This document shows, in pieces, positions 61,328 through 64,000 of a DNA stretch of 64,000 nt (its first letter is position 1; every line of letters starts with the position of its first letter). A model generated the notes under the pieces. That model saw only the letters and a list, made by a program, of their open reading frames with translations. It searched no databases and was not told the DNA's origin. Both the position numbers and the translations under genes were made by a program. Source of the DNA: Bacillota bacterium (lineage in GTDB: Bacteria > Bacillota > Clostridia > Acetivibrionales > DSM-1351); NCBI GenBank assembly GCA_023397905.1, contig JAEWSZ010000102.1:1-64000 (forward strand), given 5' to 3'.

Positions 61328-63337
61328 TCATTTAAAAATGTCTGTATCTATTCCCGCATTCTCCCTTATAAATACCGGTAAAACTTCCAGCGGGGCGTCG
61401 CATTCAACCCATTGACTCCCGGCATACACCTTTCCTGTGTCCGCAAGCTTCCAGCTGTTTTCCCCTGGCAGATATACCCGCCTGCTCCGCTGTCCGGGAC
61501 CAAGAACAGGAGCCACCAGAATATCGGGTCCGAACATATACTGGTCCTCTATATCCCATACCTCTCCATCTCCGGGAAAATCATAAAACAACGGCCTCAT
61601 GGGCGGAGTGCCTCTGAGATGTGCAGCTTGCATCTGTTCAGTTATATATGGCTTCAGCCTCTCTCTGATGGACATATATTTTTTAAATATTTCGTAAGCC
61701 TCATCTCCATAGCTCCAGACCTCATTGGGAGCCCCGCTCCAGCACATGCCTCCTCCTGTCGTACTCAAGGGCTCTCTTGCCGGCACCCGGTCTCCATGCA
61801 GGCGGAACACAGGGCAAAATGCACCGTATTGAAACCACCTGATTATACACTCCCTGAAGTTCCCGTCGTCCGGATTTCCCCCGTGAAATCCCCCGATGTC
61901 GGTTGTCCACCACGGTATGCCTGCAAACCCCATATTAAGCCCTGCTTTAAGCTGGGTTCTAAGGGCTTCAAAGCTTGAGTCTATATCCCCGGACCAGACC
62001 AGAGCCCCGTATCTCTGACTGCCGGCCCAGGCACAGCGCAAGAGATTTATAATATTTTTCTGCCCTTCTCCTTCCATGCCGTCATAGAAAGTTTTGGCAT
62101 ACATCAATGGATAAATATTTCCCACCTGCACGTTAGGGCCGAGATAATAGCGGTAATTGTCAAAGTCATACACAGAATACTCCGGTTCAGCCTCATCCAG
62201 CCAGAATACCCTTATTCCCTTATCATAATAATTCTCTTTTGCACACTTCCACACAAAATCTCTTGCCCCCGGGTTTGTGGCATCAAAAAATACAGTATCC
62301 CCTAAAAAATCCATAGTAGTCCGGATACCCCTGTCGGTTCTGACAAGATACCCTTTTCTCAGCATTTCCTCATAATTACCGCATGTCTTGTCCACTGTAG
62401 GCCATACCGAAACCATAAGTTCAATTCCCATTTCCTTCAGTTCCCTGACCATGCCCTCGGGATCGGGCCAGTACAACTCGTCAAAATTCCAGTCCCCCTG
62501 CTTTTCCCAGTGAAAGAAATCAATAACTATTACGGATATGGGAAGCTGTCTGCGTTTATATTCCCGGACCACAGCCAGTAATTCCTCCTGGGTCTGATAG
62601 CGCAATTTGCACTGCCAGAAACCCATACCGTAATCCGGCATCATAGGCACAGTTCCGGTCACGGACGCGTACGCCTCTTCTATTTCAGCGGGAGTGTCCC
62701 CTGCGGTAATCCAGTAATCCAATTGTTTAGTGGATCTTGCCGACCATTCGGTAATGTTTTTCCCAAAGGTGACGGTCCCTACCGCCGGATTGTTCCAGAG
62801 AAATCCGTAGCCCAGGCTGGAAAGCGCGAAGGGCACACTGGCCTGGGAATTTCTCTGGGCAAGCTCTAAAGTGCAATTCTTTATATTTAGAAACGGATGC
62901 TGGTACTGCCCCATTCCGTATATTTTCTCCTCCGGGTCGGACTCAAATCTCAGTTTCAGTTCATAATCCCCTGCAAGAATTGGTTTAAACTCACGCGCGT
63001 CAATGTTCAGAGCGCTGCAAAATTCATTTAAATTATTTCTGTTGCGGACGTATTCTTCTAAAAGAACTACATCTTTATAATTGCGGAATTTGATTTTTCC
63101 TTCTGCCGAAATTTCTGCGTGTATTTTTCCATTTTCAATTACAGCACCATCCTCTTTGATGGAAATTCTGACCTCCGGTGCCTCCCGGGGCAACAGAGCC
63201 CAGTCTTCCGGCTGCATCTCTGCCATATGTGTTGTCCGGACCCGTAAGCTGTTGCAGCCCCAGGGCTCAATCCACAGCTTTTCCGAGTCATATTCACGGA
63301 TTAAACGGTTCCCTTCCACTCTGAAAACATTCTCCAT
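61328..63337 (-). CDS. GH31 glycosidase, alpha-xylosidase-like
   Basis: Family GH31 enzymes release alpha-linked glucose or xylose. The 669-residue protein has the nucleophile Asp in F-W-L-D-E-A-E-P-E and the acid/base in W-S-G-D-I-D-S-S, with F-R-L-H-G-D-R downstream. The catalytic barrel starts near residue 235 (M-G-F-W-Q-C-K-L-R-Y). The E-A-E-P-E variant around the nucleophile resembles YicI-type alpha-xylosidases rather than alpha-glucosidases; this is inference. No signal peptide, so it acts inside on imported oligosaccharide. The ATG at 63337 has AGGAGG upstream; the longer reading to 63391 is not supported. It follows a CUT1 permease gene. Confidence 0.9.
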   Translation of the reverse strand: MENVFRVEGNRLIREYDSEKLWIEPWGCNSLRVRTTHMAEMQPEDWALLPREAPEVRISIKEDGAVIENGKIHAEISAEGKIKFRNYKDVVLLEEYVRNRNNLNEFCSALNIDAREFKPILAGDYELKLRFESDPEEKIYGMGQYQHPFLNIKNCTLELAQRNSQASVPFALSSLGYGFLWNNPAVGTVTFGKNITEWSARSTKQLDYWITAGDTPAEIEEAYASVTGTVPMMPDYGMGFWQCKLRYQTQEELLAVVREYKRRQLPISVIVIDFFHWEKQGDWNFDELYWPDPEGMVRELKEMGIELMVSVWPTVDKTCGNYEEMLRKGYLVRTDRGIRTTMDFLGDTVFFDATNPGARDFVWKCAKENYYDKGIRVFWLDEAEPEYSVYDFDNYRYYLGPNVQVGNIYPLMYAKTFYDGMEGEGQKNIINLLRCAWAGSQRYGALVWSGDIDSSFEALRTQLKAGLNMGFAGIPWWTTDIGGFHGGNPDDGNFRECIIRWFQYGAFCPVFRLHGDRVPAREPLSTTGGGMCWSGAPNEVWSYGDEAYEIFKKYMSIRERLKPYITEQMQAAHLRGTPPMRPLFYDFPGDGEVWDIEDQYMFGPDILVAPVLGPGQRSRRVYLPGENSWKLADTGKVYAGSQWVECDAPLEVLPVFIRENAGIDTDIFK

Positions 63338-63392
63338 TTTAACCTCCTGTTTATTCGTCAATTTATGATTACGCTGCGGCAATCCGGGCATA

Positions 63393-64000
63393 TCAGCCTT
63401 TTATACCGCTGGACGCTATTCCCTGAATGAAGTATTTCTGGAATATGACAAAAATCAAAATTATGGGCAAGGTCATCAAAACCACTCCTGACATGGTATA
63501 GCCGGGGTATTCAAAATATGTATTTTTTAAAGTATTAAGACCTACCGGCAATATATAATAATTTTTGTCATTTATGAAGGTAGCTCCCCATACAAGAAAA
63601 TTCCAGGTGCTTGCAAAGTGATAGATAATCTGTGTGGCTAATCCTGCCTTTGACAGCGGAATAACAATTCTGAAAAACGTCGTAGCTTTATTCAAACCAT
63701 CTATTTTTGCCGCTTCCTCCAGTGCTTCCGGAATGGTCATAAAAAACTGTCTCATCAGAAACACCAGGAAGCCCTGGAATAAAAACGGCAATATCAAACC
63801 CTGATAACTGTTAAGCCATCCGAATTTAACCTCCATTCTGAATAAAGGTATAATAAGGATCTGATACGGAACCATCATCATTCCCAGTATCATAAAGAAA
63901 AAGAAGTTCCTCCCGGGAAACCTGATCTTTGCAAGTGCATATGCCGCAAGGGTATTGACGGCAAGATTGCCCGCAACAATACTGAAGGTGACTATACAGG
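63393..64000 (-). CDS. CUT1 sugar ABC permease, partial
   Basis: The C-terminal 200 residues of a MalG-type permease lie here; the frame stays open to the window edge. It includes Y-A-L-A-K-I-R-F-P-G-R and the EAA loop P-E-A-L-E-E-A-A-K-I-D-G-L (about 63690-63735). It is a second importer, different from that at 51-54 kb, encoded just upstream of GH31, and probably supplies its substrate. Confidence 0.92.
   Translation of the reverse strand, partial: CIVTFSIVAGNLAVNTLAAYALAKIRFPGRNFFFFMILGMMMVPYQILIIPLFRMEVKFGWLNSYQGLILPFLFQGFLVFLMRQFFMTIPEALEEAAKIDGLNKATTFFRIVIPLSKAGLATQIIYHFASTWNFLVWGATFINDKNYYILPVGLNTLKNTYFEYPGYTMSGVVLMTLPIILIFVIFQKYFIQGIASSGIKG

Overview
The window looks like chromosome of an anaerobic, spore-forming, plant-polysaccharide-degrading member of the Clostridia, in the general style of Ruminiclostridium and relatives. 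The grounds are the sigma-B/RsbV/RsbW-type cluster, the GerW (YtfJ) and DUF2953 (YtfI) sporulation pair, a CIRCE-controlled groES-groEL operon, strong AGGAGG ribosome binding sites, low-to-moderate GC, and large secreted CBM/SLH proteins. No rRNA, tRNA, prophage, IS element or CRISPR array was recognised. Species-level assignment is not possible by eye.

Layout. Almost everything is on the minus strand. 0.6-5.9 kb: a stress-type sigma factor with RsbV- and two RsbW-like regulators, a membrane J-domain-like protein, lysS and greA. 6.3-10.9 kb: an IMP dehydrogenase of the Tritrichomonas-like type, a small membrane protein, and groEL/groES with CIRCE and a promoter. 10.9-22.0 kb: a long histidine operon, transcribed hisZ-hisG-hisD-hisC-hisB-purC-hisH-hisA-hisF-hisIE-TPR gene, behind a near-consensus promoter. 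22.1-31.5 kb: an exported propeller-like protein, the gerW/DUF2953 pair, an ECF sigma/zinc anti-sigma pair, a GH1 glucosidase, pcrA and a shikimate-kinase-like gene. 31.6-42.7 kb: an LtaS-family enzyme, then a LacI-controlled ABC-transporter locus carrying a GDPD, a PHP phosphoesterase and several unknown proteins. 42.9-64 kb: a carbohydrate locus with two giant paralogous secreted proteins (CBM6, CBM35, one SLH-anchored), an AraC regulator, an aldo/keto reductase, a CUT1 ABC transporter, a YesM/YesN two-component system, a GH31 enzyme and part of a second CUT1 transporter.

How it works together. The last region reads as a sense-import-degrade module. A YesM-type kinase and YesN-type regulator control a CUT1 importer, and matching tandem direct repeats lie in front of both the importer and the kinase gene. 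The secreted proteins would bind or cut a polysaccharide outside the cell, and GH31/GH1 enzymes would finish the oligosaccharides inside. The 34-42.7 kb locus looks like uptake and hydrolysis of a phosphodiester-type or related compound under a LacI repressor with a palindromic operator at its own gene.

The most unusual signal is a pair of diverged copies of one structured RNA-like element, about 220-270 nt. One sits inside the his operon between hisD and hisC (minus strand), the other at 24.2-24.5 kb (plus strand). They share a conserved core and both ends, while their internal helices keep pairing with quite different bases, which is covariation. Two his genes (hisC, hisF) also end in perfect hairpins that overlap their stop codons.
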